Source: Luteimonas sp. S4-F44
Lineage (GTDB): Bacteria; Pseudomonadota; Gammaproteobacteria; Xanthomonadales; Xanthomonadaceae
Assembly: GCF_022637415.1 (NCBI RefSeq)
Contig: NZ_CP093340.1
Span: forward strand, 496,001-560,000
Direction: 5' to 3'
DNA length: 64,000 bases
The translations under genes and the position numbers were made by a program. The notes below the pieces were generated by a model. That model was not told where the DNA came from. It did not search any database and saw only the letters and a program-made list of their open reading frames with translations. Below, in pieces: positions 8,664-18,459 of the stretch (position 1 is the stretch's first letter; each line of letters begins with the position of its first letter).

Positions 8664-10670
8664 ATGGCCGCGCGTCGTCACTCGAATGTCCGCAACAATG
8701 CCGCAGAGGCCGCGGCGTTCGCGCGTCGCGCGTTGCTGGGCTTCGTGCTGGTTGTGGCCGCTCTCGCGGTGCTGGCCGGCTGGTACTTCAAGCTGCAGGT
8801 CATCGACCATGAGGTCTATGCCAAACGCTCGGAGGCCAATCGCATCAAGCCGCGTCCGGTGGTGCCCGGTCGCGGGCTGATCTACGACCGCCAAGGCCGC
8901 ATCCTGGCCAGCAACGAGCAGGCCTATCGGCTTGATGTCACCCCCGAGGAGGCCGGCGACCCCCGGCACCTGGTCGCTGAGCTGTCGCGCATCATCGCCC
9001 TGTCGCCCGACGACATCGCGCGCTTCGAGCGCGAGCGCAAGGCGCAGCGCGGGTTCCGGCCGGTGACGCTGAAGCTGCGCATCAGCGAGGACGAAATGGC
9101 GCGCTTCGCGATCGACCGCTGGCGCTTCCCGGGCGTGGAGGTCGTGCCCTATCTCAACCGCCACTACCCCTACGGCGATCTGTTCGCGCACGTCGTCGGC
9201 TATGTCGGCCGCACCGACGACAGCGACATCGAGCGCTATGGCCAGGCGCATCTGCTGTTCCCGCAGACCGGGCGGACCGGGCTGGAGCGTTACTACGACG
9301 AGCAGTTGCGCGGCAAGATCGGCTACGAACAGGTCGAGACCAACGTCGAGGGCCGCGCGCTGCGGCGGCTGGGCCTGGTGCCGGCGACCGCGGGCACCGA
9401 TCTGCGGCTGAGCATCGATGCCGAACTGCAGCGCGCGATGGTGCTTGCGTTTGGCGGCCTGCACGGCTCGGCGGTCGCGGTCGAGCCCAAGACCGGCCTG
9501 ATCCTGGGCATGGTCAGCCTGCCGAGCTTCGATCCCAACCTGTTCGTCAACGGCATTTCGCATACCGATTACCGCCGGCTGATGGATGACCCGGCGCGGC
9601 CGCTGTTCAACCGCAACGTGCTCGGCGGCGGGCCGCCGGGCTCGACGATCAAGCCCCTGGTCGCGCTCGCCGGCCTCGACAGCGGCCTGCGCACGCCCGA
9701 ATACCGGGTGTTCTCCACCGGCGAGTTCTTCATCCCCGGCCAGCGGCGCGGCTACCGCGACGCCGGACGTGGCGGCGGCTGGACCGATCTGCGCGACTCG
9801 ATCTCCCGTTCGGTCAACTACTACTACTACCAGCTCGCCTACGAGATGGGCATCGAGCGCTTCGACCAGTACATGACCCGGTACGGCTTCGGCCGGCCCA
9901 CCGGCATCGACCTGCTGGGCGAGAACGCCGGCGTGGTGCCGTCGCCGCGCTACAAGGCCCAGCGCAGCAAGGAGCCCTGGTACGCGGGCGAAACGGTCAT
10001 CGCCGGCATCGGCCAGGGCTACTGGATCGCGACCGCGCTGCAATTGGCGCGTGGCACCGCGGCGATCGCCAATGGCGGTGTGCTCAACCCGCTGCACCTT
10101 GCCGCCGAGCGCCGCGACGGCTTCGATGCGCCGTGGCGGCCGATCGCGCGCCCGCCGGGCGAGCGCATCACCGAACGCCCCGACCACCTGCGCGCCGTGC
10201 AGGAAGGGATGGCGAACACGATCCACGGTCGCGGGTCGGCGACCGCGATGGCGCGCGGCGCGCAGTACCGCATGGCCGGCAAAACCGGCACCGCGCAGCG
10301 CGTGAGCCGCCGCGGTAATGCCAGCCTCGATCCGCGCGCGCTGCCGTACCACTTGCGCCACCAGGCCTTGTTCGTCGGCTATGCGCCGGCCGAAAACCCC
10401 ACGATTGCGGTCGCGGTGACGGTTGAGCACGGCGGTTACGGCGGCACGGCGGCCGCGCCGATCGCGCGCCGGATCTTCGATGCCTGGCTGCTGGGCACGA
10501 TGCCGGAGGTCGAGGTGGACCCGGTGACCGGTGCGCCGGCCGCGGTCGTCGCCGCCGCGCCCGGGGCCGCGCCGACACGCGAGGTTTCCTTCGAGGGCGT
10601 CGTCGATGGCGTGCGCACGGTGCCGCCGGGTGCAATCGCCGTGCCCGTGCCGGCGGAGGCACCGCGATGA
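8664..10670 (+). CDS. mrdA: Penicillin-binding protein 2, elongation transpeptidase
   Basis: 668-residue monofunctional class B PBP that cross-links new peptidoglycan during cell elongation together with RodA and MreC/D. An N-terminal membrane anchor (~residues 28-48) is followed by the PBP dimer domain with the RGLIYDRQGRILASN motif. The transpeptidase domain has catalytic Ser327 (STIK), SVN in the SRSVNYYYYQ stretch, and KTG at ~540-542. The C-terminal ~60 residues are an Ala/Pro-rich extension. Its stop overlaps the rodA ATG by four bases, so the transpeptidase and its partner glycosyltransferase are translationally coupled. Confidence 0.97.
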   Translation: MAARRHSNVRNNAAEAAAFARRALLGFVLVVAALAVLAGWYFKLQVIDHEVYAKRSEANRIKPRPVVPGRGLIYDRQGRILASNEQAYRLDVTPEEAGDPRHLVAELSRIIALSPDDIARFERERKAQRGFRPVTLKLRISEDEMARFAIDRWRFPGVEVVPYLNRHYPYGDLFAHVVGYVGRTDDSDIERYGQAHLLFPQTGRTGLERYYDEQLRGKIGYEQVETNVEGRALRRLGLVPATAGTDLRLSIDAELQRAMVLAFGGLHGSAVAVEPKTGLILGMVSLPSFDPNLFVNGISHTDYRRLMDDPARPLFNRNVLGGGPPGSTIKPLVALAGLDSGLRTPEYRVFSTGEFFIPGQRRGYRDAGRGGGWTDLRDSISRSVNYYYYQLAYEMGIERFDQYMTRYGFGRPTGIDLLGENAGVVPSPRYKAQRSKEPWYAGETVIAGIGQGYWIATALQLARGTAAIANGGVLNPLHLAAERRDGFDAPWRPIARPPGERITERPDHLRAVQEGMANTIHGRGSATAMARGAQYRMAGKTGTAQRVSRRGNASLDPRALPYHLRHQALFVGYAPAENPTIAVAVTVEHGGYGGTAAAPIARRIFDAWLLGTMPEVEVDPVTGAPAAVVAAAPGAAPTREVSFEGVVDGVRTVPPGAIAVPVPAEAPR

Positions 10671-11776
10671 AGGTGATCCTGCGCTGGTTGCTGGACCTGT
10701 GGCTGCGCTTCAGCCGGACGCTCGACTGGCCATTGCTGGCGGCGCTGGCGGCGCTGATGGGTATCGGCCTGGCGGTGTTGCACAGCGCCAGCGGCAAGAA
10801 CATGGCGATGGTCGGGTCGCAGGCCGGGCGCTATGCCGTGGGTCTGGGGGCGATGTGGCTGCTGTCGCGGATTCCGGCCGTGCAGTTGCGGCGCTTCACG
10901 CCGCTGGCCTATGCCGCCTCGTTGCTGCCGCTGATCGCGGTGCTGTTCGTGGGCACTGGCCGCAGCGGCCAGCACTGGCTCAACCTGGGTGTGTTCTATG
11001 TGCAGCCGGCGGAGTTGATGAAGCTGTCGCTGCCGATGATGGCGGCCTGGTGGCTGGGCCAGCAGCCGACGCCACCGCGGCTGGGCGCGATCGCCGTCGC
11101 GGCCGCGATCATCGCGCTGCCCACCGGCCTGGTGCTGCTGCAGCCCGACTTGGGCACCGCAGTGCTGGTCGCCTCGGGCGGCGCGTTCGCGCTGTACCTT
11201 GCGGGCCTGTCGTGGTGGTGGTTCGTCGGTGGCGCCACAGTCGCCGCCGTGGGCGCCCCCGCGGCCTGGTTCTGGTACCTGCAGCCTTATCAGAAGGACC
11301 GCATCCTGACCTTCCTCGACCCCGAGTCCGACCCCCTGGGCACGGGCTGGAACATCATCCAGTCGCGGATCGCCATCGGCTCGGGCGGCCTGACCGGGCA
11401 GGGCTGGGGCGACGGCTCGCAGTCCCATCTCAACTACGTGCCCGAGCACACCACCGACTTCGTGTTCGCGGTGCTCAGCGAAGAATTCGGCTGGCTGGGG
11501 GTCGTGGTCGTGCTGGCGCTCTACCTGTTCGTGATCGCGCGCTGCCTGTGGATCGCCAGCCAGGCGCGCGACGGCTTCTCGCGGCTGCTGGTCGGCAGCC
11601 TGGGCCTGGCGATGTCGGTGTACGTGGTCGTCAACGGCGGCATGATCTCGGGCCTGCTGCCGGTGGTCGGGGTGCCGATGCCGCTGCTGAGCTTCGGTGG
11701 GACCGCCGCGGTGTCGCTGCTCGCAGGCTTCGGCGTGGTGATGGCGGTGCAGACGAGCGGCCGGCGGCGTCGCTGA
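10667..11776 (+). CDS. rodA: RodA, SEDS-family peptidoglycan glycosyltransferase
   Basis: 369-residue polytopic SEDS protein that polymerises lipid II in the elongasome. About ten membrane segments are visible. The conserved SEDS signature follows the large periplasmic loop: GTGWNIIQSRIAIGSGG, then GDGSQSHLNYVPEHTTDFVF with the usual acidic and polar residues. It ends with the family segment PLLSFGGTAAVSLLAGFGVVM. It lies directly after its cognate PBP2 with a 4-base overlap. Length and topology are normal for RodA. Confidence 0.97.
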   Translation: MKVILRWLLDLWLRFSRTLDWPLLAALAALMGIGLAVLHSASGKNMAMVGSQAGRYAVGLGAMWLLSRIPAVQLRRFTPLAYAASLLPLIAVLFVGTGRSGQHWLNLGVFYVQPAELMKLSLPMMAAWWLGQQPTPPRLGAIAVAAAIIALPTGLVLLQPDLGTAVLVASGGAFALYLAGLSWWWFVGGATVAAVGAPAAWFWYLQPYQKDRILTFLDPESDPLGTGWNIIQSRIAIGSGGLTGQGWGDGSQSHLNYVPEHTTDFVFAVLSEEFGWLGVVVVLALYLFVIARCLWIASQARDGFSRLLVGSLGLAMSVYVVVNGGMISGLLPVVGVPMPLLSFGGTAAVSLLAGFGVVMAVQTSGRRRR

Positions 11777-11842
11777 CCGCGTCACAACGATGACGGCGAC
11801 GCAGTGTTGGCGTTACGGGCACGCGTGCTACCCTCGCCGCCG

Positions 11843-12973
11843 ATGAGCCGACGTCCTTTCTTCCGACTCTCTTTGGCCGCGCTGCCATTCGCACTGGCGG
11901 CATGCGCGACGCCTGCCAATCATGCCGATGCCCAGGCCGACGACTATCGCGCGGTCACGCCGCTGGCCGAGCCCGGACGCCCGCAAGGCGCGCTGCTGCC
12001 CTCGGTGCCGCAGCCGCCGGAACGACCGGCCGCGCCGCCATCGGTGACCGATCCGGCGATTCCTCGCGCACAGCGCGTGGAGAATTTCGTCCAGTACACG
12101 GCGACGACCTACGGGGTCGACCCGACGCGCATCCGCACCACGCTGGCGCAGGCCCAGGTCCAGCAGAAGATCCTCGATGCGATCAGCCGACCCGCCGAAG
12201 CCGTACGGCCCTGGCGCGATTACCGGCCGATCTTCATCAACCCGGCGCGCATCGATGGCGGCGTGGCCTTCTACCGCGAGAACCGCGAAGCGCTCGAGCG
12301 CGTGGCCGCCGACAGCGGCGTGCCGGCCGAGTACATCGTCGCGATCATCGGTGTGGAAACCAGCTACGGCCGGGTGACCGGCAGTTGGAAAGTGCTCGAC
12401 GCGCTCTACACCCTGGCGTTCGATTACCCGCCGCGCGCGCCGTTCTTCGCTGGCGAGCTGGCGCAGCTGTTCGCGTTACAGAAGGCCGAGCCGCAGCTTG
12501 AGATCGGCGAGCTCAAGGGCAGCTATGCCGGTGCGATGGGCATGGGCCAGTTCATGCCGTCGAGCTATCGGCTGTGGGCCAAGGACGGCGATGGCGACGG
12601 CCGTCGCGACCTGCTGACCCACAAGCCTGACGTGTTCGCCTCGATCGCCAACTACTTCGTCGTCCACGGCTGGCAGCGCGGCGGGCCGGTGGTCGCGCGC
12701 GCCCAGCGCGCCGACGGCGCCGCCGACTTCAAGCCCGAGAACTGGGAGCCGGTGTATCCGCTGGCCGATCTCGCCGCGCGCGGCTATACGCCGCGCCCCG
12801 GCGAACCCACCGCCGAGGGCGGCACACTGCTGACGCTGGAAGGTGAGGCGGGCACCGAGTACTGGCTGGCCTACCGCAACTTCTACGTGATCACCCGCTA
12901 CAACCGCTCGCCGATGTACTCGCTGTCGGTGCACCAGCTGGCGCAGGCGATCCGGGCGGGGGTCGGCCCGTGA
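11843..12973 (+). CDS. mltB: Membrane-bound lytic murein transglycosylase B
   Basis: 376-residue outer-membrane lipoprotein that cleaves glycan strands to 1,6-anhydro ends. The signal peptide ends in the lipobox LAAC (AALPFALAAC). The catalytic region has IVAIIGVETSYGRVTG with the catalytic Glu, and GAMGMGQFMPSSYRLWAKD, typical of family 3 transglycosylases. The C-terminus has ITRYNRSPMYSLSVHQL. ATG 11843 places the signal peptide correctly; the upstream GTG 11804 would add an unlikely 13-residue leader. The stop overlaps the GTG start of rlpA (GTGA). Confidence 0.96.
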   Translation: MSRRPFFRLSLAALPFALAACATPANHADAQADDYRAVTPLAEPGRPQGALLPSVPQPPERPAAPPSVTDPAIPRAQRVENFVQYTATTYGVDPTRIRTTLAQAQVQQKILDAISRPAEAVRPWRDYRPIFINPARIDGGVAFYRENREALERVAADSGVPAEYIVAIIGVETSYGRVTGSWKVLDALYTLAFDYPPRAPFFAGELAQLFALQKAEPQLEIGELKGSYAGAMGMGQFMPSSYRLWAKDGDGDGRRDLLTHKPDVFASIANYFVVHGWQRGGPVVARAQRADGAADFKPENWEPVYPLADLAARGYTPRPGEPTAEGGTLLTLEGEAGTEYWLAYRNFYVITRYNRSPMYSLSVHQLAQAIRAGVGP

Positions 12974-14286
12974 TTCGCTGGCTGCTGCCGGCGGCCGCCC
13001 TGCTGATGCTCGCCGGCTGTGCGGGCGCGCCCAAGAAACCGGCCGCCGCGTCCGGCGGCGAGCGGGTCGGCACGCCGGCAGGCACCGCATCGTCCGCGCA
13101 TGGCGCACGTCGGGCCTCGCCGTATGCGCCGGCGAAGGAGGACCCCCGGACCCGTGGGCACTACACTGCAGGCGGCCTCTACCGGCCCGGCGTCCCCGAC
13201 AGCCTGCCCGACTACCTGCCCAACGTCGATGCGATTCCCGAGCCGGAGGTCGTCGACCTGCCGCGTTCGGAGATCGGCAACCGCAGCCCCTACCAGGTGC
13301 TCGGCAAGACCTATCGCGTGCTCGACGACCACAGCGAATTCGTCGAGACCGGCACCGCCTCGTACTACGGTGCCAAGTTCCATGGCCGACTGACCTCCAA
13401 TCGCGAGGTCTACGACATGTACGCGTTCACCGCGGCGCACAAGTCGCTGCCGCTGCCCAGCTTCGCGCGCGTGACCAACCTCGACACCGGGCAGTCGGTG
13501 GTGGTGCGGGTCAACGACCGCGGCCCGTTCCACGACGGTCGCGTGGTCGACCTGAGCTATGCCGCCGCGGTCAAGATCGGCATCCATCCGGCCGGCACCG
13601 GCCGGGTCGAAGTCCGCGCGCTGAGCCCGGGCGAGAACGCCCGGCACGACTACCGCGCCGTCGCGCAGGCGTCGCCGACCGCGGCACCGGCCTCCGCACC
13701 CGCTGCCACGGTCGCCGCGGCGGCAACCCGTCCGGCGCCGTCGCAGGCGACGAGCACGATCGATGCCATCGTCGAGGCCCTGCCGATCGCCAGCGCACGC
13801 GCCGGCGAGCGCCCCGCGCCGCTGCCGCAGCCCAGCGCGGCGGACGGGCGGTTCAACATGTACCAGAACGGCAAGGTCATGACTGCCGACGATTTCGATG
13901 CCTGGCTCGCCGCGCGCGGGCTCAAGCTCGAGAACGGGCGTCAGGTGCCGATCAATGGGGCGGTTGCGGCCGCGACTGTTCCTGCTGCGGCGCCGATCCC
14001 GGCCGCCGCCGCGCCGGTGCCCATGCCCACGCGTCCGGCGGTTGCGCCGGTGTCCGGTGGGGTTACGCTGCAGGTCGCGGCGTTCGGTGCCCGGGCCAAT
14101 GCCGAACGGGCGCTCGCCACGCTGCGCGGCGCCGGCATCGGCGCAGCCCAGCTCGAAGACGGCACCGCCGCCGGCAAGCCGGTCTGGCGCCTGCGCGTGG
14201 GCCCGGTTGAGGCTGCGCGTGTCGCCGAGATGACCTCGCGTGTCGCCAGGCTCGGCTTCGGTGCGCCGACCGTCGTGCGCGACTGA
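12970..14286 (+). CDS. rlpA: RlpA, septal-ring lytic transglycosylase with SPOR domain
   Basis: 438-residue lipoprotein that cuts peptidoglycan strands lacking stem peptides. The GTG start overlaps the mltB stop. Lipobox LAGC follows the hydrophobic LLPAAALLML. The double-psi beta-barrel (residues ~115-215) has TASYYGAKFHGRLTSNREVYD and VRVNDRGPFHDGRVVDLSY, including the catalytic Asp of the NDRGPF motif. A ~140-residue Ala/Pro-rich linker leads to a C-terminal SPOR domain (~residues 365-438, VTLQVAAFGARANAERAL) that binds denuded glycan at division sites. The linker is longer than usual. Confidence 0.95.
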   Translation: MIRWLLPAAALLMLAGCAGAPKKPAAASGGERVGTPAGTASSAHGARRASPYAPAKEDPRTRGHYTAGGLYRPGVPDSLPDYLPNVDAIPEPEVVDLPRSEIGNRSPYQVLGKTYRVLDDHSEFVETGTASYYGAKFHGRLTSNREVYDMYAFTAAHKSLPLPSFARVTNLDTGQSVVVRVNDRGPFHDGRVVDLSYAAAVKIGIHPAGTGRVEVRALSPGENARHDYRAVAQASPTAAPASAPAATVAAAATRPAPSQATSTIDAIVEALPIASARAGERPAPLPQPSAADGRFNMYQNGKVMTADDFDAWLAARGLKLENGRQVPINGAVAAATVPAAAPIPAAAAPVPMPTRPAVAPVSGGVTLQVAAFGARANAERALATLRGAGIGAAQLEDGTAAGKPVWRLRVGPVEAARVAEMTSRVARLGFGAPTVVRD

Positions 14287-14344
14287 GTTTTCTTCCATTT
14301 TCCCCGCCTGCCCTCGCGGCGAGCATTCCGGAGTTCCGTAGCAG

Positions 14345-15592
14345 ATGAAAGTGCCTGTCGTCGTTTCGCGCATGCTGCTGGCCGCCATGGCCACCGCGGT
14401 GGTCGGCCTTGCGGTCGCCCGGGACCCCGCGCCGCGGCCGACACCAGCGCCGGCGCCTGCGCCGGCCGCCGGCGCCCAAGGGGGCGCTGCACTCAGCGAT
14501 GCGCTGCCCACGCCCCCACCGCCGGAGGTGACCGGCACGGCCTGGGTGCTGATGGACTATGCGACCGGTCAGGTGCTGGCCGGCGAGAATGTCGACCAGC
14601 GCGTGGAGCCGGCCAGCATCACCAAGGTGATGACCAGCTACGTGATTGCCGCCGAGATGGCCGCCGGCAAGGTCAAGCCGGACGACCAGGTGCTGATGAG
14701 CGAGAACGCCTGGCGCAAGGGCGGCGCAGGCACCGATGGAAGCTACAGTGGTTTCCCGGTGAACCAGCGCGCGCCGCTGCTGGATATGGAGATCGGCATG
14801 GTCGTGCAGTCGGGCAACGATGCCGCGATCGCGCTGGCCGAGCACGTGGCCGGCACTGAGGAAGCGTTCGCGCAGCTGATGAACGCCTACGCCGAACGCA
14901 TCGGCATGAAGAACACCCACTTCACCAATGCCACCGGCCTGTCCGGCCCCGAGCATTACTCGACCGCACACGACCTGGCGATCCTGGGCCGCGCGATGGT
15001 GCGCGACTATCCCGAGGAGTACGCGCACAACAAGATCAAGGAGTTCACCGTCGGGCCGATCACCCAGCACAACCGCAACCGGCTGCTGTGGCGTGATGAC
15101 AGCGTGGACGGCATCAAGACCGGTCACCACTCCGGCGCCGGCTACTGCCTGATGGCTTCGGCGCTGCGCGGCGACCAGCGGCTGATCTCGGTCGTCATGG
15201 GCTCGAGCAGCGAGGCCCAGCGTGCCACCGATTCGCTGGCGTTGCTCAACTGGGGGTTCCGCTTCTTCGAAACCCACGCGGTTTACGACGCCGACAAGGC
15301 GGTTTCGACGCAGAAGGTCTGGAAGGGCAAGACCGACGAGGTGCAGTTGGGCGTGGCTGAGCCGATGCTGGTCAGCATGCCGCGCGGCAAGTACGCACAG
15401 CTCAAGCCGTCGATGGACATCCCCGAGACCCTGGTCGCGCCGATCGAGAAAGGCCAGCAGATCGGCACCGTGCGCGTCGTCCTCGACGGCAAGGTCATTG
15501 CGCAGCGACCACTGGTCGCGCTCGAGGCGGTCGAGGAGGCCGGCTTCTTCAAGCGGCTGTGGCACGAATTCTTGATGTGGTGGAACTCCTGA
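14345..15592 (+). CDS. dacA: D-alanyl-D-alanine carboxypeptidase (PBP5/6 class)
   Basis: 415-residue periplasmic carboxypeptidase that trims the terminal D-Ala from peptidoglycan stem peptides. It has an N-terminal signal peptide, then a Pro/Ala linker, then the peptidase S11 domain with catalytic Ser91 and Lys94 (SITK), the SGN motif (VQSGNDAAIALAEH) and KTG near 258. A C-terminal PBP5-like beta domain and an amphipathic membrane-anchoring helix (AGFFKRLWHEFLMWWNS) follow, as in E. coli DacA/DacC. It is the last gene of the cell-wall cluster and is followed by a strong intrinsic terminator. Confidence 0.97.
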   Translation: MKVPVVVSRMLLAAMATAVVGLAVARDPAPRPTPAPAPAPAAGAQGGAALSDALPTPPPPEVTGTAWVLMDYATGQVLAGENVDQRVEPASITKVMTSYVIAAEMAAGKVKPDDQVLMSENAWRKGGAGTDGSYSGFPVNQRAPLLDMEIGMVVQSGNDAAIALAEHVAGTEEAFAQLMNAYAERIGMKNTHFTNATGLSGPEHYSTAHDLAILGRAMVRDYPEEYAHNKIKEFTVGPITQHNRNRLLWRDDSVDGIKTGHHSGAGYCLMASALRGDQRLISVVMGSSSEAQRATDSLALLNWGFRFFETHAVYDADKAVSTQKVWKGKTDEVQLGVAEPMLVSMPRGKYAQLKPSMDIPETLVAPIEKGQQIGTVRVVLDGKVIAQRPLVALEAVEEAGFFKRLWHEFLMWWNS

Positions 15593-15611
15593 GTCCACTT
15601 GATCGCTAAAG

Positions 15612-15636
15612 AGGCCGGCGAATGCCGGCCTTTTTT
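15612..15636 (+). terminator. Intrinsic terminator after dacA
   Basis: Perfect 8-bp stem AGGCCGGC (15612-15619) / GCCGGCCT (15624-15631), GAAT loop and a run of six T. It closes the mreB-to-dacA cluster and separates it from ybeD. Confidence 0.9.
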
Positions 15637-15712
15637 GCTTCGAAACCGGATAAAACCGGGGCTCGCGCCGCGATCACTTGGGTTCGGCGGCAGCAGCCCC
15701 GATAATCCGTCG

Positions 15713-15991
15713 ATGGACATCAAATCAGACAATCCCGAGCACGGCTTCCAGTTCCCGGGCGTGTTCGAGCTCACCGCGATGGGCGCCGCCGATGCCGGTC
15801 TGGAGACCGAACTGCCCCGGCTGCTCGGCGATGCAGGCGTCGCCGTGTTGCACGAGACGGTGAACACCCGCGCGTCGAGCGGCGGGCGCTACGTGTCCGT
15901 GCGCCTGAGCATCCGCGCCGATACGCGTGCGCAATACGACGCGGCGCACGAGGCGCTGCGCGCGCATCCCGAGGTCAAGTGGACGCTGTGA
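15713..15991 (+). CDS. ybeD: YbeD/DUF493 family protein
   Basis: 92-residue cytoplasmic protein of the DUF493 (YbeD) family, an ACT-like alpha/beta fold found next to lipB in many proteobacteria. Recognisable segments are FQFPGVFELTAMGAADAGLE near the N-terminus and SSGGRYVSVRLSIRADTRAQ in the middle. ATG 15713 is chosen because it gives the usual length. The longer frame from 15599 would run through the dacA terminator. Its molecular role is not established; in this cluster a regulatory role in lipoate metabolism is only presumed. Confidence 0.9.
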   Translation: MDIKSDNPEHGFQFPGVFELTAMGAADAGLETELPRLLGDAGVAVLHETVNTRASSGGRYVSVRLSIRADTRAQYDAAHEALRAHPEVKWTL

Positions 15992-16025
15992 CCCGCCCGC
16001 AATCCAGCTGCAGGGCGTCCAGCGC

Positions 16026-16493
16026 GTGAATCGGCAGTTGCTCTATCGCAGCGGGCAGCTGTACGAGTTCACTGCGTTCGACATGCGCGCGCTGTTGCAG
16101 CATGCCCGCCAGGCCAATGCACCACGCGGCGTCGGCGGGCTGCTGGCGCTGCGCGACGGGCTGTTCATGCAGTTGCTGGAGGGTCCGGCCCCCGTGGTTG
16201 ATGCGTTGTTCGCGCGCATCGCTGCCGACCCCCGGCATTGCGAGGTCCGCCTGCTGGTGCGCGCCGAGCGCGCCGCCCCGCTGCTGCCGGACTGGCCGAT
16301 GGCCTGGGCCGAGGCGCCGCCGGAGGACGGCGAGGCGCCGGCGTTCGCCGGGCTCCAGACCGACCACCGCGCGCTGGCCCAACTCGAGCGGGCCGGCCGC
16401 GACCCGGTCGCCCGAACCCTGTGCGCGTTCCTGGACGGGGCGTCCGTGCCGCAGGGCGGCCTGGTGCCGGCGTTCGCGGGAGGGCGGGGATGA
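16026..16493 (+). CDS. BLUF-domain blue-light photoreceptor
   Basis: 155-residue protein. Residues 1-95 form a BLUF (blue light using FAD) domain with the photocycle residues in canonical spacing: Tyr7 (QLLYRSG), Asn31 ([12 protein letters not shown]), Gln49 (FMQLLEG), and the PDWPM motif near residue 95. The C-terminal ~60 residues are not a recognised output domain, so it may signal by protein contact. The start is GTG 16026 with an AGGG-like site upstream; alternatives upstream are interrupted or unlikely. Its TGA overlaps the lipB ATG (ATGA), so it is co-translated with an essential lipoate gene. This is an unusual position, because ybeD and lipB are normally adjacent. Confidence 0.88.
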   Translation: MNRQLLYRSGQLYEFTAFDMRALLQHARQANAPRGVGGLLALRDGLFMQLLEGPAPVVDALFARIAADPRHCEVRLLVRAERAAPLLPDWPMAWAEAPPEDGEAPAFAGLQTDHRALAQLERAGRDPVARTLCAFLDGASVPQGGLVPAFAGGRG

Positions 16494-17173
16494 CCGACGC
16501 GTCCTTGCCGCTGCTACCCGCGTCCGTGCGCCGGCTCGGGCGCCAGGCCTATATCCCGGTCTGGCACGCGATGCAGCGCTTCACCGATGCCCGCGACGCG
16601 AGCACCGACGACGAACTGTGGGTCGTCGAGCACGACCCGGTGTTCACCCTCGGCCAGGCCGGCAAGCCCGAGCACGTGCTGGCGCCGGGCGATATCCCGG
16701 TCGTGCAGGTCGATCGCGGGGGGCAGGTGACTTATCACGGCCCCGGCCAACTGGTGGTCTATCCGCTGCTGGACCTGCCCCGGCTGAAGGTTGGCGTGCG
16801 CGAATACGTCTGCCGGATCGAGCAGGCGGTCATCGACACGCTGGCTGAATGGAACATCGAAGCGGTGCGCCGCGAGGGCGCCCCCGGCGTCTATGTCGCC
16901 GGCGCCAAGATCGCCGCGCTCGGCATCCGTGTGCGGCGGGGCCGCACTTTTCACGGCCTCGCATTCAACGTCGCGATGGACCTCGAGCCGTTCCAGCGGA
17001 TCAATCCTTGCGGCTACCAGGGCCTTCAGGTGGTCTCGCTGGCCGACCTGGGCGGCAGCGCATCGACGGAGACGGTCGCGCCGGTACTGCTGGCGCACCT
17101 GGCGCAGCAGTTCGGTCTGGCCTTGTCGGACGCGCCGGCTCCGGCGCTTGCCGAGGCGGCGGCGCCTCGCTGA
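16490..17173 (+). CDS. lipB: Octanoyltransferase LipB
   Basis: 227-residue enzyme that moves octanoyl groups from acyl carrier protein to lipoyl-dependent proteins, the first step of lipoate synthesis. Motifs: [20 protein letters not shown] (substrate pocket), [14 protein letters not shown] with the catalytic Lys, and [20 protein letters not shown] with the catalytic Cys. The ATG is set by overlap with the preceding BLUF gene. The expected partner lipA begins 81 bases downstream. Confidence 0.97.
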   Translation: MTDASLPLLPASVRRLGRQAYIPVWHAMQRFTDARDASTDDELWVVEHDPVFTLGQAGKPEHVLAPGDIPVVQVDRGGQVTYHGPGQLVVYPLLDLPRLKVGVREYVCRIEQAVIDTLAEWNIEAVRREGAPGVYVAGAKIAALGIRVRRGRTFHGLAFNVAMDLEPFQRINPCGYQGLQVVSLADLGGSASTETVAPVLLAHLAQQFGLALSDAPAPALAEAAAPR

Positions 17174-17254
17174 CACGCAGCGTCTCCCGCCTGCCGCAGA
17201 CACTGCGGGGGCGGGGGCCTACAATGGCCGTCCGATCCGCGCAATGCCTTCGCC

Positions 17255-18259
17255 ATGACCCAGACCGCCGACAAATCGATTCCGCTGCAGGTGGTGTCCG
17301 CGCCGCCAGCATCGCTGGAGACCGGCGTCAAGCAGGTCGCCGGCGACAAGATCGCCCGTTCGCCAGTGCAATTTGCGCAGGCGCCGGTGCTGCGCAAGCC
17401 CTCGTGGATCCGCGTGCGCATCCCGTCCAACGGCGCGGTCGCCGCGCTCAAGTCGAAACTACGCGAGAACCGGCTGGTCACGGTCTGCGAAGAAGCCAGC
17501 TGCCCGAATATCCATGAGTGCTTCGGCCACGGCACCGCGACGTTCATGATTCTGGGCGAGGTCTGCACCCGCCGCTGTTCCTTCTGCGACGTCGCCCACG
17601 GCCGGCCCAAGCCGCCGGATGCTTCGGAGCCGCGGAACCTAGCGAACACAATCGCCGACATGGGCCTGAAATACGTGGTGATCACCTCCGTCGACCGCGA
17701 CGACCTGCGCGACGGCGGGGCCCAGCATTTCGTCGACTGCATCCGCGAAGTCCGCGCGCAGTCGCCGCACATCCGCATCGAGATCCTCACGCCCGACTTC
17801 CGCGGCAAGGGCCGCATGGAGCGCGCGCTGGAGATCCTGCGGACCGACCCGCCGGACGTGTTCAACCACAACGTCGAGACCGTGCCGGACCTGTATCGCA
17901 ACGTCCGGCCCGGCGCCGACTACCAGTGGTCGCTGACCTTGCTGCAGAAGTTCAAGGCCCAGCACCCGGAGGTGTCGACCAAGTCGGGCATCATGCTCGG
18001 CCTGGGCGAGACCATGGAGCAGGTCCAGGGCACGCTGCGCGACCTGCGCGCGCACGACGTGGACATGGTCACCATCGGCCAGTATCTGCAGCCTTCCGCG
18101 CATCACCATCCGGTGCTGCGTTACTGGACGCCCGACGAGTTCAAGGCGCTCGAGGACTACGGCATGGCGCTGGGCTTCAGCCACGTTGCCTCCGGTCCGC
18201 TGGTGCGCTCGTCCTACCACGCCGATCGCCAGGCGATGGAAGCCGGCGTCGCCGCCTGA
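17255..18259 (+). CDS. lipA: Lipoyl synthase LipA
   Basis: 334-residue radical SAM enzyme that inserts two sulfurs into protein-bound octanoyl groups. Both iron-sulfur motifs are intact: the auxiliary cluster Cys set ([14 protein letters not shown]4CX5C) and the radical SAM motif CTRRCSFC (CX3CX2C). The C-terminal RSSYHA motif supplies the fourth ligand. The N-terminus has ~45 residues before the core, normal for the family. It acts directly after LipB in the same pathway. Confidence 0.98.
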   Translation: MTQTADKSIPLQVVSAPPASLETGVKQVAGDKIARSPVQFAQAPVLRKPSWIRVRIPSNGAVAALKSKLRENRLVTVCEEASCPNIHECFGHGTATFMILGEVCTRRCSFCDVAHGRPKPPDASEPRNLANTIADMGLKYVVITSVDRDDLRDGGAQHFVDCIREVRAQSPHIRIEILTPDFRGKGRMERALEILRTDPPDVFNHNVETVPDLYRNVRPGADYQWSLTLLQKFKAQHPEVSTKSGIMLGLGETMEQVQGTLRDLRAHDVDMVTIGQYLQPSAHHHPVLRYWTPDEFKALEDYGMALGFSHVASGPLVRSSYHADRQAMEAGVAA

Positions 18260-18459
18260 GCCATGTTCGGCCCGTGGGGCCGAGCCTGACGAACGCGTGA
18301 ACGCCGGGCCACGGCGGGGCGCAGCGTGTCCGCAACACAACGGATCGTGCGTCCGGCTTGCATCGGACATGCAACTTTCGGCACTGTCATCACGTCTATT
18401 CACGCGACAGGCTCGACGACCTGTCCATGATTTCCCGAACCCGCAGCGCAGGACACCGA

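Noticed and set aside
8499..10430. A 643-codon minus-strand open frame opposite mrdA
   Set aside because: It is the antisense shadow of PBP2, with composition typical of antisense frames in GC-rich DNA (Arg/His/Gly/Ala) and no family motif.
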